This document shows positions 46,727 through 58,600 of a stretch of 64,000 nt of DNA, one piece after another; positions within the stretch are counted from its first letter, which is position 1; each line of letters starts with the position of its first letter. The notes beneath the pieces are model-generated. The model saw nothing but the letters and a program-made list of their open reading frames with translations, ran no database searches and had not been told where the DNA came from. Both the position numbers and the translations under genes were made by a program. This DNA comes from Albugo candida (Eukaryota > Oomycota > Peronosporomycetes > Albuginales > Albuginaceae). The DNA is taken from positions 124,001 through 188,000 of the forward strand of contig CAJNAR010000152.1 in NCBI GenBank assembly GCA_905220665.1. The letters are read 5' to 3'.

Positions 46727-46745
46727 TTTCTCTCTCCTTCAGTGT
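46727..46745 (-). other. Gypsy polypurine tract
   Basis: The minus strand reads ACTGAAGGAGAGAGAAA directly before TGATGGGCCC of the 3' LTR. Confidence 0.75.
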
Positions 46746-46795
46746 GAATGAAAGCTCACAACGCTTCCATCTTAGGGTCGGATGCCATCCATCTT

Positions 46796-46993
46796 TTAAA
46801 TTAACACCGGGATATCTTCCAGCAGAATGCTTGCAGGCTCCCAGCTATTTTCTGCAGCATTCAAACCGATCCATTGAACTAGAACCTCCCACTGATATGT
46901 ATATGAACTGATGTGGCACTCCAGAAACGTTTTCACCAAATGTCCACCATTTGCATACACCATGTAGTCTTGCGAACCTTGCGTAACACCCAA
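46796..46993 (-). pseudogene. Gypsy C-terminal chromodomain
   Basis: YQWEVLVQWIGLNAAENSWE followed by PASILLEDIP matches the core of a chromodomain (E-LVKW-G-...-E-SWEP--L). In chromoviruses this domain at the integrase end steers integration to histone-marked chromatin. One of the aromatic cage residues is present as W. The piece is in an open frame, but the link to integrase is broken. Confidence 0.82.
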
Positions 46994-47047
46994 ATCTCGC
47001 TGTAGAATTTCAATCTCGTGACATGCCGGATAATAGTAGCAAATGGT

Positions 47048-48204
47048 TCAACCAGCTCTTTTATGTCGCAAATCCACCTGTTTAAATTTTGCCCAATGTA
47101 ACATGATCTTTTTTTTTGTCGCATAATATTCCAGATAGAACAAAATCCCCAATCTCAAAATTCTCGGGAGACATGCCGTGCTTGTTTTTTCTACGTATGG
47201 CAGCATCATTTTTCTTCTTTTCCACGTCGGACACTCGTTGATGCATGCCGTCCAGCGTAGCTTGTAACGTCTCAATGTGCTTCAGCTGCGTGTCATTAAG
47301 GCCCTGTTCCGTACACGAGAAAAACTGCGTTCCTCTTGGTGGCTGGTACACTACACTGATCGGATCCTGTCGCGGCAATCCATCAATGGGCCATGACCGG
47401 GGCAATTCCACCAAGCCTACTGGACAAAAGCTGATTCAACGTTTACTGACACAGGGACAGTAAATATGGCCAATATCCGATACTCTGTTTGCGCTCGCCC
47501 ATGAGGGATGGCATGACTTTAAGCACCTGACGATTCATCACCTCCACCACTCCAATTACCTACGGGAAATATGTCGTGACGAATTAGTGTTTAGTGACCA
47601 GCATTTGTAATTTTACATGACTTCGTTTTTGATATGGGAGCCTTGATCCGCTACCCGCCATAGAACCACACTATCGCTTAGAGCACCTGGACGGTCATCT
47701 TCGTGCTCGCCATTCTTGTTGGTATCAGTTCGCAGAATCCACTCATCGCATCTTGTGATACCAACACGTAACAGAGCCCATGCATGTTCAAGAAATCATA
47801 TTGCAGTATTTCGTTCGGTTTGGTTACTCGTAGCGTTTCTTCATAATGTCTTGAACATATTACTCCTTTGCCACCAAAAACACTGTAAGCATTTTGTCAC
47901 AAACGCTCTCACATCTGACTTTATTGTCGTCCATGCGACATGTTCTTCTAGAATGCATAGTGTTGTAGCCATTCACGATGGCCTGGAGCCAGCACGAGCT
48001 AGGATACCTAGCCTCTGTTGTAAGCTGATAGCTGCATCGGGTATCCATATGCGTTTTTTTTTCAACCCAAATGGATCTCTCGACATCCTTTACCAGATCC
48101 TGATGGATAAAGTGTTTGCGCTCTTTTTGCTGTATCTCCCTGGTTTCATCCAAGAAATTCCATTCAAAATGTTCATTTTCCAGCGGGGAGATATCTTCGA
48201 CCAT
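47048..48204 (-). pseudogene. Gypsy integrase, fragmented
   Basis: The frame 48204-47860 covers the N-terminal zinc-finger region before the core (HFIHQDLVKDVERSIWVEKK, then RCSYQLTTEARYPSSCW). The central DDE core is broken. The frame 47414-47082 covers the C-terminal part with VELPRSWPIDGLPRQDPISV, LKHIETLQATLDGMHQRVSD, KNKHGMSPENFEIGDFVLSG. The stretch between (47.42-47.86 kb) could not be read as protein. Confidence 0.75.
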
Positions 48205-48316
48205 AGCTAATGCACAGCATCTTGGTGCTATTTGTTGACCACTTCATGCTTAGCTCTCCCCATCGTGATGATAAACACCCCCGAACGTTTATGTCACCTG
48301 CCGCATGCTCGACTCT

Positions 48317-48571
48317 TTATCTAAATATTTGTATAACCATGGCCCAACGTTGTAGTTTTTGTCTGCTGTAGGTCGAGCAATAGAGCCCATCAGCACTATG
48401 TGGGTCGAAAATGATTCGTAAATTGCGGTGATCGGTGGATATATGGAAACCCTTTTCTCTAAACAACAGATTATACAATCTTTTGCATGTTTCCACTATC
48501 GCATATGCCTCCTTTTCAATCGCTGCCCACCTCAACATTGACATTTTGAAAGATCCACTCAGAAATGCCAA
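48317..48571 (-). pseudogene. Gypsy RNase H
   Basis: PLAFLSGSF-like start is followed by LRWAAIEKEAYAIVETCKRL and FREKGFHISTDHRNLRIIFD, containing the EKE and TDH residues of the Gypsy RNase H active site. It then continues toward the tether region with RQKLQRWAMVIQIF. Confidence 0.92.
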
Positions 48572-48630
48572 TGGAAAATGACTTTCCTCTATTCTTTGTT
48601 TAGAGATTTACCCCGGAGCCATCTGCGTGA

Positions 48631-49420
48631 TTATAGCGCCCTAATGGTCTTGCGATGCATCCTTAAATCCTGTGCCATCCCTGTATGGCTCGATATGTTG
48701 TTGTGCATCGAGTTTACAGGACATATATATTGGTGAAGTTCAGCTGTAGTCTCCGGAATTTCGAGTTCGCACAGACCTTGAATTCTACTCGCGCAATGAC
48801 TGACCCCTTTTTTTAGATTTTCTTTCCGCACCATATTGTGAAATAGGTGAGGAATACTCATTTCGCAGGTTTCAGTTTCACCCCTATATTCTTTGCACGC
48901 TGTAATACTATAAAGGATGAAATCCGTTTCGGCATACCCGAGAACATTATCTAACCATACTTTCACTCCCTTTCCTAATAGAGGCTTCATAACTTGTTTG
49001 GCCACCTGTTCTACGTAAGCCACTGCATCTGTTGATCCCATGATCACTCTATTCGCAGCAATAAGCCGTTCAGTGTTAGTACTCTAAAATCGTCTTTGTT
49101 GGTCTCATCCAGAGGTATTTGCTAATAGAAACGGAAACAATCCAACGAAAAATTACACGTTGCTCCTTCCAATTGAGCCAAGGCTACCTACAAATGCGTC
49201 ATTGGGCACGCCATCGATACTGTTACTGCATTGATAGCACGTAAATCTGCTGTCATGAAATATTCCTCGACTGTTTTCTTTGCCACGATGCGAGGGGCAC
49301 TTCCCCATAGTGAAGCTGGGTTTCTGTAAACCAAGTTGTGGTCCACCAGTTCCTCTAATTCTTTTTTGAATGATCCCTGTGCAAAGGTGGGTATCGTCTA
49401 GACTTTGTCATGATAGGATT
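48631..49420 (-). pseudogene. Gypsy reverse transcriptase, fragmented
   Basis: From high coordinate: ELEELVDHNLVYRNPASLWG, SAPRIVAKKTVEEYFMTADL, RAINAVTVSMACPM, LAQLEGATCNFSLDCFRFY, IPLDETNKDDF, then in the lower frame (49047-48631) YVEQVAKQVMKPLLGKGVKV and WLDNVLGYAET, where Gypsy RTs have the catalytic Y/V-x-DD box. Here it reads WLDN, so the second Asp is Asn. Several stops intervene. Confidence 0.9.
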
Positions 49421-49930
49421 TGATCCTTCTTTTAGCTGTTCTCTAACAGGAGCAACTGCCACTGGAGCAAATTTTACCTAAAACACATCTTGAGATTTTT
49501 TAACAGTTCCGTCAGACGTTCTATCGAGTCTGGCTTTGCGCCTATCTTTTCTTCATCCCTCGACTTTTCTTCCAGTAGTTTTTGAGTTATTTCCCTATGA
49601 CTGCTTATTTTCCCCACTTCTCGTGTATACAAATATGTCTCTTTTCATCGCTGATAATTTCCATGTCTCATAAAGCTTTTTTTCACGGCCGTGCAGAAAC
49701 TTACACACAGGTGATTGGAGCGGTGTGGCTTCCTGCTCATTCCATATCATCTTTTTCCCCCTCGCTCCGTCCAAGATGGCTGCAACCGAGTCCTCCATTT
49801 TCTCCATCATTTTGCTTTCTAAACTCTGGGATAATAGTTTATCCTCTTCATTTACCAATGCTTCGAGCTTTCTCCAGGTAAGTGGTCCACCACTAGTTCT
49901 GAACTCGACGCAGTTCAGTAGTACCTAGGA

Positions 49931-49995
49931 CTGCAAATGGATACACTGGATCTGGATCTGGATCTTTTTTTCAGATCCAGTGTATCCATTTGCAG
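49931..49995. repeat. Perfect 24-bp inverted repeat, 17-nt loop
   Basis: The arms 49931-49954 and 49972-49995 (starting CTGCAAATGGATACACTGGA) are exact reverse complements. The loop contains two further copies of GGATCT and a T-run. Similarity continues about 10 bp outside with small gaps. It lies inside the dead Gypsy gag region. Confidence 0.9.
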
Positions 49996-50309
49996 CCCTA
50001 GTAGTACCATTCTTTTCACTCAAGATGGGATATTACCCAGGGTACTTATGTTTAGCGGCCGTTGCAGCTCCTTATGCGCAGAAACGTCTGGAGGACAGGT
50101 ATTACCGAATCTACTGATTTGATACGGCAATCCGAGCCTTAATGCAATAGCATTTTAACATTTCCTATTCCATCCATCGAAGCCTTGATCTCTCCGCTAG
50201 TTCCAAAAACCGACACTTTGCTCACTCGTATTTTAACCCTTCACAGTTTTTTCCACGGAAATCTTCCCTGATCCAAAAGCAACTCCGCTTCACCCGGTGC
50301 ACATGACGG

Positions 50310-50351
50310 ATAATTGCGAATAGAATGCTGCGTAGTATCACACTCCAGACA
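50310..50351 (-). other. Gag zinc knuckle with fourth ligand changed to Tyr
   Basis: The minus strand reads CLECDTTQHSIRNY, a CX2CX4HX4C knuckle in which the final Cys is Tyr (TAT; TGT to TAT is one transition). Confidence 0.75.
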
Positions 50352-51285
50352 CTTCTTCTTGGTGACCTGCTTGTACCAAAATCCAAAACTCTCTCATTCT
50401 TTACTTTTGGAAAATTTCTTCCTTCCTTCTTCGTATTGCTTCCGGCTCCCACTACATGAAACTTTTCAGCAGGTCCTGCCACAATTTGCACAACACCACA
50501 GAATTTCTCGTTTTCTTTTCATGTAGGTCCATCTCCAATTTTTTCACAACTTTGCGTTTGAACGCCGGTGGTTCCAAACATCAACGATCCACTTAGACAT
50601 TCTTTTCGAATCCACCTGCTCCACGTACACCTGTCGACCGTGCTGGTTCAATATTCTGTAAACCATATTCCTCAATCGAGATATTCTCCAGTCGGCATCC
50701 ATTAAGGTCATATCTAGCCTTATCCTCCGCATTTCTGCGTCTATTTTTGCTAAATCCACGCAATCGGGCTGTTTTGCTTCCCGAGAGTAAGTAATCCAGT
50801 CTTATTCGGTGATGTCCTTGGGATATTTATCCATCTCAAATCTCATGATCTGATCCCTTTGCCAAACGTCCACACAGGCTGTTACAAACGGCTTGTTCAT
50901 GGTCATTTCTTTGAAGAGCAGCGTGTTTAAATATTTTTGATATTCCTTTGCAAATTTTCGCTTATCCTTGTACGTTTCCTTTTTGTAAATCAGGCGTCGT
51001 GGGAGTGGAGGCGCGTTTGTTATCCAACTTTCTACGGAAACGTCGTTCATTTCGATGTCTTCTGTCATCCTCCAAACACGTTCTTCGTTCAGCTCTCCAA
51101 CGAACGGTCCAGTCGGGTCGAGTCATCGCAACCCTCGACCTTGTCGTTTTTCTTCTGCTCCTGGTACGATTCGTCTGAGTTCCTCTTACATGTCTTCGTT
51201 TGTGCTCATGATCTTCACAAATATCCAAGTATGTTTCATTTTGAACTTATTTAGAAGAAAACAAGTAACAAACTAAAGTTAGCTG

Positions 51286-51627
51286 TGATATCTCGTTCAC
51301 TCCTGAAGAAGTCTTCTCTCCTTCAACCGCCGACGGCTTCGGCGTTGTTTGTTTTGAGCCGAGGTTTTAATCGAAGTGTGTTATATTAACTCAGCTATTC
51401 TTAGCCTCTCAATTTTTTATCCAATAGGATTGACTGCTGACAGTACTAAGGATATACTCAGATAATCCATCCGATTTAAGGTGTACCACCTAAAATCACA
51501 TCATCATCACCAACAGTTTGACTCCGATGACCGCAAATCAAAAGTGTTTTACTTAAGATTCTCTCAGTACCGGTTTTTATGGAAAGATACTCGTGACCTA
51601 ACCTTGGGATGGGTACCGGGCCCATCA
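51286..51627 (-). repeat. Gypsy 5' LTR (342 bp)
   Basis: It matches the 3' LTR except for the additional 51352-51520 segment. A primer-binding site next to it (minus strand GCTAACTTTAGTTTG) is not recognised as any tRNA end. Confidence 0.9.
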
Positions 51628-53620
51628 AAGATGCAAAATCCAATTGCAAGTGCAGTATTTCTCTGTCAACTACCGACAAATAATTTGGCTTGTTCTACTT
51701 CCTTTTACTGTATAAAACTTCACGAATAGTTGTGCCTGAAGCTTGTTCGTTCAAGGACAGGATACTCAATTCACGAAGTTTTCTGGTATGCCTCTTTACA
51801 GTGAAATGTGTTGAGACATTTCATTAGGGATTCGGCCCCTAATTGCATGTTCATGGAATCTAATACATTAGTACTCCATGCAGACTTGCTATCTCGTCAC
51901 GTGTTATAGAGGAGCTATAGTCGCTATACTCGAAAAGTGATGACGGAGATGGCTCTAAATGTAAATGAAAATACTCTCCCTACCGGACCGGAGTTTATTT
52001 GATGCTTAAAATAACTGATTCCTACTCGACATGTATCAATGTACAAACTATCATACTTTTATTAATGTAAATGGTGGAGATCAAATCGTTCCACTTGCTG
52101 CATTCACATTTCGTCCCACGCTGTCCAGATTTAAGCTCACCTTTGAAAGCTAGTATTATCGCGATTTCTACATACATGGGTTGTACAATATGATTCCTTT
52201 ATTCGGGCACATCACTTGAAAACTATCGGCGATCTTCTTCAGTGAGATTGGCACATCTGCCAATCTGCGCACTTTTGTAAATTTGCCGCAACCAGGCTTC
52301 TAGACGGAAAAGGAAGGCTACTAATTTTCCTCGTTGACAACAACATATGACTGCTAAATGGCTCGGTAGCCTTAGTAGGGTTTAGATGATACGAGATAGG
52401 GAGGGGTCAGGTAACATCGAAAGTCGTCGGTCATTGATGAAGGTAAGTTTTGTGCTGAAGTGAAGGAGTACATCAGCTGGAAGCAATTTCACATTTTATC
52501 TCAATTCAAGCATAATTAACATTTTTAATGCTCCTCAGTATAGCAAATGTTTTCTCAGCTAATTTTGTGCATCAACATCCAACATGAGTCCAGCATTGAT
52601 CAAATCGCTTGCTGACGGAATGCTACCGCATTACCGCACCAAGTTGCCTTTACATGGGTGTGAGCGATGTTACATCATCGTAATTGTTTTCTTATTTTTG
52701 AAACGCTGCTACAGAATGTGTAGGAATACATCACCAATTCTGATTTACATCACACAGAGATAATGCACTTTTCATCGCGGATGTGGATATTTGACAAAGT
52801 CACCTTCGAACGGTTTCCGAAGATCGGCTCCACTTAGCGTGTACTTTGTCTTTTAGCTAAATAATGGCATGTTCAGTGAGTTGCGCTTGAAAGTTATGCG
52901 ATATCTTGCGTCCTGTATCAAACGTCACACCCATCAGCGCGAAAATTACCCATCCCACCAAGTTCGTACTTATCTTGATAGCACGCCAGAACCTTTTATT
53001 TAGCGCAAATTTTTTTTCTCAGCAATCACTAATAGCAGAGCATCTGGAAAGCATATTCTAATGTAATTCACTTTTGACTTTAACAACAAGAATACTCTCT
53101 GTCAATAATACATACGAATCACAACGTCTGCAGGTGATGTACAGTTTACGGTTAATTATCGGGCAGATCTGGCTCCAGCCTCAACATCATAACGTATGAT
53201 ACTGGCAAGCCTTTTCATCCTCCTATTTCAACACGGAGCACATAACTTGTAACCTGACATCGCCAGTGCTTTTAAAGCTAGTAGAAAAAAGATGTGCGGT
53301 CAAATTATTGTGTATCCAACCGGTGCCCCGCTGTCTAGTGTGTTCGAGTCAGATCACACCACTCGACTTCATATTCTAGCTGCATTCCCCTTCAAGCGGC
53401 ACCTGTGACATCCAATATATCCACTTTTGATGGCTCCAAATCAGCTCTGTCATTATCTGGCTCACCAACAATGACAGAGCAAAATCCAAGGATCGAAGCG
53501 CAATGAATCGTGGTCTTCTCACTTATTTCAATCGTTTTTTTTATAAAACTTTCTGGTGCATTCTTCGTGTTGCTGTAGCTGAGGCAGCTGTGCTCGGAAG
53601 TATCATCCTGACTTCATTTG
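51628..53620. other. No recognisable gene, 2 kb
   Basis: It starts with the AAGAT target duplication of the Gypsy element. Open frames are very short and A+T-rich. A small perfect inverted repeat is at 53444-53480. The end should contain the 3' untranslated part of the docking-protein gene. Confidence 0.4.
53444..53480. repeat. 11-bp perfect inverted repeat, 15-nt loop
   Basis: GCTCTGTCATT and AATGACAGAGC, about 140 bp beyond the stop of the docking-protein gene on the minus strand. It could form in that gene's 3' untranslated RNA. Confidence 0.7.
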
Positions 53621-55312
53621 CTACTTTTTTGCTCGACTTTTCCTTTTGGAGATATCAGTGATTTTATATGGTCGATCGTCATGTTCTTCCGTATCCGACT
53701 CTGTGAAGTCGTTGGCGGTCGGTGGACGAGGACGAAATTGTCCAACGCCTTGTGTCGTGCCTGCTTTGTTTGTACCCTCGGCTGATTTCTGACCTCGGAA
53801 CTTTCTTGAAGAATCCATTAGGATCATCGCGTTCTGGCTGTTATAGTTTCCTGTAGTGATATTGTGCAGATTAACGAGCTCACCGACTCGATGCTCGATA
53901 AAGCCGAGAAGTTTGATGGTATTCTCTTCCGTGACACCACTGGACTGCAATTGTTGCAAAAAAGCTTCATCCGAAGTACCGATTTTATGCAAAATACTAA
54001 GCGCTCCACTTTTCAAAACTTCTGCAATTTCCGACGACTCAGCATATCGAGATTCAAAATGCAAAACTTTCTGCTTGGATTTCTCTATTTGGCCTTCAAG
54101 CTGCTGTTTTAGTCCCATACGGTGTGCTTCAGTGCCTCCCGCTCCTTTGCATAGCTCCAACATGCTTTCCAAGCGATGATTCTCGATCTCAAGAGCCTCC
54201 ATTTCAGCGTTAAGTTCGTTAATCATGTTAAAGAATGAAAAGTTTTGTTCTTCGGCGGCTGTAAGAGCTCTTGCTAGCTCTTCCGGGCTTTTCAAGCCTG
54301 TCTTTTTTTCGACTTTTGCTAGACCGATTTCGACCGTTCGAAGTCGCTCTGTTTGTCGGCCAAGTTCATTCTCCTTCTCAGCGATAAGCTGGCCGGTGGG
54401 AATAGTGTCATTGCGCCCCGTTATGGAACGCGACGAGGTATTTTCGTAATCAGTGCTTATCGCATTCTCTTTGTATGCTTGATTCGAGAAGACAGCTTGC
54501 TGCTCCTGATTCAACCTCGTCGGACTTTTTTTCAGCTTCATTTTGGTCAATTCAGGGATAATATTTCTGGTCTGCTCTATTTCCGCCTTGCGTTCGCTCC
54601 AGCTGAATTGGAAATCGCGAATCTCTTCTAGCTTTTGTTGCTCTAGTGCTTCTACTTGACGATTGGCGCGATCTCGAGCTTCATAGGCGCTTTGTATAGC
54701 TGACGTGAGCTTGGATGTCTCACTTTGTTTCTGGTTTGCTTCCCGTTCCAGTTTCACTTGTATGCTGTGCTGTTGTACTTTTTCACGACGAAGTGATTGA
54801 ATTGTGTCGCGCATTTTCCGATTGGAGTTGCACTACAATCAAAGTATCATAACTGATCGCTGCTTCACGATCTAATGACGTACCATATCGTTATAGCGAA
54901 CGATGAGTTTGTCCAATCGATTCTCTAGTATTGGGATCCCACGGCCCTGCGTTATACTTGTGGTCGCATTATCACTACTTTTTGCAGTATCCTTGTCCAA
55001 ACTACAATTTTTCTTGAGCAGTATGGGAGCTTGAGTAGAGCTTTTGGAAAGTTTGACTTTTGCTTCCTTATGCATTGCCTGCAGACGTGTGATACATGCA
55101 TCCAAATCCGCATTTCGACGCTTCTCGAAATCTAGTTTCTTTGCGTAATTATCGCCTTGCTGCATCACTGAATGCAATCGATCCCGAAAAAACGGACTGT
55201 CGAGTTTGGTTGGCGATTTCAGCTTTCCATCCGACAACAAAAAACGAGGATTTTTCGATCTAGCCGTATTATTTGCTATACTGCCACGGGGTGTCTGGAT
55301 ACCACTACTCAT
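53621..55312 (-). CDS. ODAD1: Outer dynein arm docking complex coiled-coil protein (ODA1/DC2, CCDC114 type)
   Basis: Two exons, 55312-54884 and 54832-53621, joined by a 51-bp GT-AG intron, give 546 residues. The splice creates ENRLDKLIVRYNDM-CNSNRKMRDTIQSLRREKV, which matches the signature ENRLDKALVKFNE-...-LR--I--LRRER of the CCDC114/CCDC63/Chlamydomonas DC2 family. Most of the protein is predicted coiled coil: about residues 45-90, 130-225 (KLEREANQKQ, RDRANRQVEALEQQKLEEIR), 270-390. The N-terminus and the acidic/basic C-terminal tail (SDTEEHDDRPYKI...KRKSRAKK) are disordered in appearance. This family anchors outer dynein arms to axonemal doublets. It diverges from the E4 ligase gene over a 337-bp shared spacer. 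The length agrees with the family (about 550-670 residues). Confidence 0.88.
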
Positions 55313-55649
55313 GCTGTCAGGAATGAGCTTTAGGGTCTACTTCATATAGTTCTCAGCGATTAGTCAATGCAATTCAAAACGATCACTTTATTTTTAGTTT
55401 AACTGTAGAAATAGCGTAAGCCAAGTTAAATGTTTGCTAGCCAAGTCCCACCTACATCTCTCTCTACCCTTTTCTTTCTCTCTAAATCACATCTCAATTG
55501 TCCATTCGTTCAGTGAGCATTGCCTGCATGATATCACATGCGGTTTGACGCAAAGTCTGTCATACTTTTGTAATGCTGTCACCTCAATTAAGGTGCACTT
55601 AATTAATGTTTCCACATTATCCACCTTTCTAGAAGAAATATCAAACAAA
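55313..55649. promoter_or_regulatory. Shared spacer between divergent genes
   Basis: These 337 bp lie between the ATGs of the docking-protein gene and the E4 gene and must hold both promoters. Pyrimidine-rich runs (TCTCTCTACCCTTTTC at about 55457) and TCCATTCGTTCAGT (about 55500) resemble initiator surroundings of oomycete genes, but no motif is certain. Confidence 0.5.
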
Positions 55650-58600
55650 ATGTCCGATTGGGTGAGTACATGGCTCAGAGGGAACGAGCAGGGCGTAAAC
55701 GCAAATGTACCTCCAATGAATTCATCTTCGTCTGCACAAATTCCATCTGCAGATGAATTGAGACGGAAGAGACTTGAGCGTCTACAGGCAGCCCATTTTA
55801 CAGAACAACAAGCCAAAACTACAGATCAAGAGGAGAAAAGCCTTCATGCTGAAGCTGTTTTGGCGACGCAACCCTCCGAAAAGCCTACACCCCAGATTTC
55901 CATTCCTTTGCAATCAGAAAAACTCAGGGATACACGGGACGTAGACGTGAAAACTCCCAAAACAGCAGCGCTAAAGCGCCCGTATGTCGATAAGATGCTT
56001 CAGCGTATTCTTCAGCTGACGATCGACCCAGAATCACGAAATACGTACATTTATATCCCAGCATACACAAACATGTTGCCCGAATCGGAATCAGTTTATT
56101 TGAACACGTCAAACTACAGCGAAGTTTTATATGCAAGGATAATCATCGACCCAGCCGAACTGATCAACAATCAAGATGCTTATCAGGTACAGACTCCAGT
56201 TGCTGTGGTACTATACCTTGAGCAGTGTTATTATCGCTGCCTGGATGAATTAGACATATTGCGGTCGACTCGAACGCTTCGATCACTGGATACTGCGCAA
56301 CGTCAAGAAGCTATTGACTGCGTCGAATCACTGAAAGATATGTGCATCAGTTATACTGTCACAGCCTTGATTGAGCCAGAGATATTTCCTTACCAGACGG
56401 GAACCATCATGCAGGATGCGTGGGAAAAAGTGATTCGAACTCAAGTTAACGCTCATACGCCTACTTTTATTGAGAAGGTTGCTCTTGAACTTGATCAACA
56501 GAACGAAGAAGAATTTGTGCGTATATTTGCATCGATCTTCCAAAAGTTGATTGCTGAGCTTTTCAGCATTCAGCCGCCGTCTTTATTCTCCAATTTCTAC
56601 GAGAATCTGAATTTGCTGGCGATTTTGTCTCGCATCAAAACAGTTGCCGCAGTATTTACGCAAATCAATGGGTTCCTCCTGACACCAGGCAACCATTTTA
56701 CTGGAAGACGACTGCAAGATGCTACAGCGCTTGGAATTGTATTGCGGTTCAGTACTTATCAGGACCCAAATGTGCAGCAAATGTTTAGTCACATCACGAA
56801 GCGGACGAAACAAGAAGTAGATCACAATATTTACGGTCTTCAGCTTAAGATGACTAGTCTACAATCCGCTGCAACTGACATCTTCAAATCGATGCTCAAA
56901 GCAGGTCCTATGACGAGGAATCGAGTACTTCAATGGTTCGAACAAGCAATGCAAGTGAATGCCGAACGAGCAAAAGAAAACCCTGATGCAAATATCACTT
57001 CCACCAATGGAATGATGCTCAATCTCACGATGGTTCTACTCCGTCTATGTGGTCCATTTTTATCGCTGGATGCGAAGAAAGCCGATTTGATCGATGTAAA
57101 GTTTCTGACAAGCTCATCCTCCATCTTTCCTGCCGATGTCACCAAATTGATCCCGTCTTCGCATCCGGATGCGGATTCTGGTGAAAAACCAGCAAGCGAG
57201 AATTTCAATTTTGTCACGCGCTGTTTCTTTCTAACAGCCCGAGCGGTACATCTTGGTCCAGTTGCTGCGATTTCGCAGTATATGCGCTTAGCTCGCCAGC
57301 TTTCTTTCATCCAAAGTCGATTGAATGAAGATTCAGATCCTCGTATGCGCGCACATTTTGAAGCTTTGGTCAGTTCGAAGATTGTTATGGACGCTGAATT
57401 GCTACATCCAGAGCTGGTACACGAACTCATCCGATTTGTGCAATTGTCTTCCTATGTGGCTGTTTCGGTCTGCAAAGCAGCCAGTGCGCAAAACTGTCAA
57501 GAATTCCATCTACCGCTTGCCGATCCCGTGAATGTCGGTCCACAAGATGCTTTGTTGATGTTTCCAGCACATTTCATTGAGGATATATGCGCCGTGTTGA
57601 TCTTCATATCGCGAGTCTCACCAAAGTCGTTGAGTACTTTTGCATTGGACCCATTGCTCGACATGATTCTGATCTTCCTTTCAAGCCCATCGTATATTCA
57701 TAGTCCTCACTTGCGTGCGAAAATGAGTGAGGTTTTGTATCATGTTTTTCTGCCGTCGGATGAGGCAGAAGAGCATCAAAGCGCTGCGTCAACTTTAGCA
57801 ATTGATCTCCTTTCAACGTATCCGCTGGCTCAGGAGCATTTAGCACCTTGCCTTCTCGCATTGTATGGTGATGTGGAACAAACTGGTTTTTATGAAAAGT
57901 TGGAACATCGTTATCATATCGCTTGTCTGCTACGCTATCTGTGGAAAGTCCCTGGTCATAAATCCGCGTTTGTTCGAATTTCGGCGGATGAAGATAAATT
58001 TGTCAAATTTGCTCATGGATTGATGAATCACATCAACAGCTTGGTGACGGATGCACTGATTGCACTTCCAGAGATCAAGCAATTGCAAGAAGAGATGCAA
58101 GATGAAGCGCGATGGATGGCTTTGGATGAAACCGTTCGAGAACAGAAGCAAAATTTGTTAGCCGACAAAGAACGAACCGTGACATCGAGCCTTCAGCTTG
58201 CAAATGAAACCATTCACATGATGTCTTACCTGACGACCGAAATCCAAGAACCTTTCTTGCGCAAGCCAGAGCTCGAAGAGCGTCTAGTGAGCATGCTGAA
58301 CTGCGTATTGGTCAAATTAGCAGGTCCTCGTGGTCTCGAGCTCAAAGTGAACAATCCCGAACAATACCGATTTCGTCCAAAAGAGATGCTGAAAGAAGTA
58401 GTTGAAACACTTATGCATTTTGCTGAGTTTACGAGTTTCCAGGAAGCAGTCGCACTCAATGGGTTTTACGAGGAGAAAATATTCAGCAAATGCAGCAATA
58501 TTCTCCGTCGCACACAGCTCTTACCAGACCAAGTCATCACAAAGTTTGATGTTTTCCTCAACAATGTGGCACACCGGGCAAGCCAATTGAAAGATGACGA

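Larger units (their letters stand above)
49595..51228 (-). pseudogene. Gypsy gag and protease region, fragmented
   Basis: Frames at 51228-50802 (basic, then EDIEMNDVSVESWITNAPPL, then TACVDVWQRDQIMRFEMDKY), 50759-50544, 50491-50222 and 49858-49595 cover the gag-like part. The order and the zinc knuckle at 50310-50351 support this. A protease active site was not found. Confidence 0.6.
46550..51627 (-). mobile_element. Ty3/Gypsy chromovirus-type LTR retrotransposon, inactive
   Basis: The LTRs are 46550-46726 and 51286-51627, both beginning TGATATCTCGTTCACTCCTG and ending GGGCCCATCA, so the ends form TGAT...ATCA. The element is flanked by an exact 5-bp direct repeat AAGAT (46545-46549 and 51628-51632). 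Minus-strand domains run in Gypsy order from 51.2 kb down: gag with zinc knuckle, RT, RNase H, integrase, chromodomain. All carry frame breaks. The length of 5.1 kb is normal for the family. Confidence 0.95.

Noticed and set aside
55434..55649. N-terminal extension of the E4 ligase by 72 codons
   Set aside because: The frame is open but there is no ATG before 55650, and the extension is hydrophobic and unlike Ufd2 N-termini; MSDWVSTWL is a natural start.
55661..55670. GTGAGT donor-like site just after the E4 start codon
   Set aside because: The downstream sequence stays in one open frame with family similarity; no intron is needed.
56930..57430. Minus-strand open frame of 166 codons inside the E4 gene
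   Set aside because: It is a shadow of the strongly supported plus-strand coding sequence.
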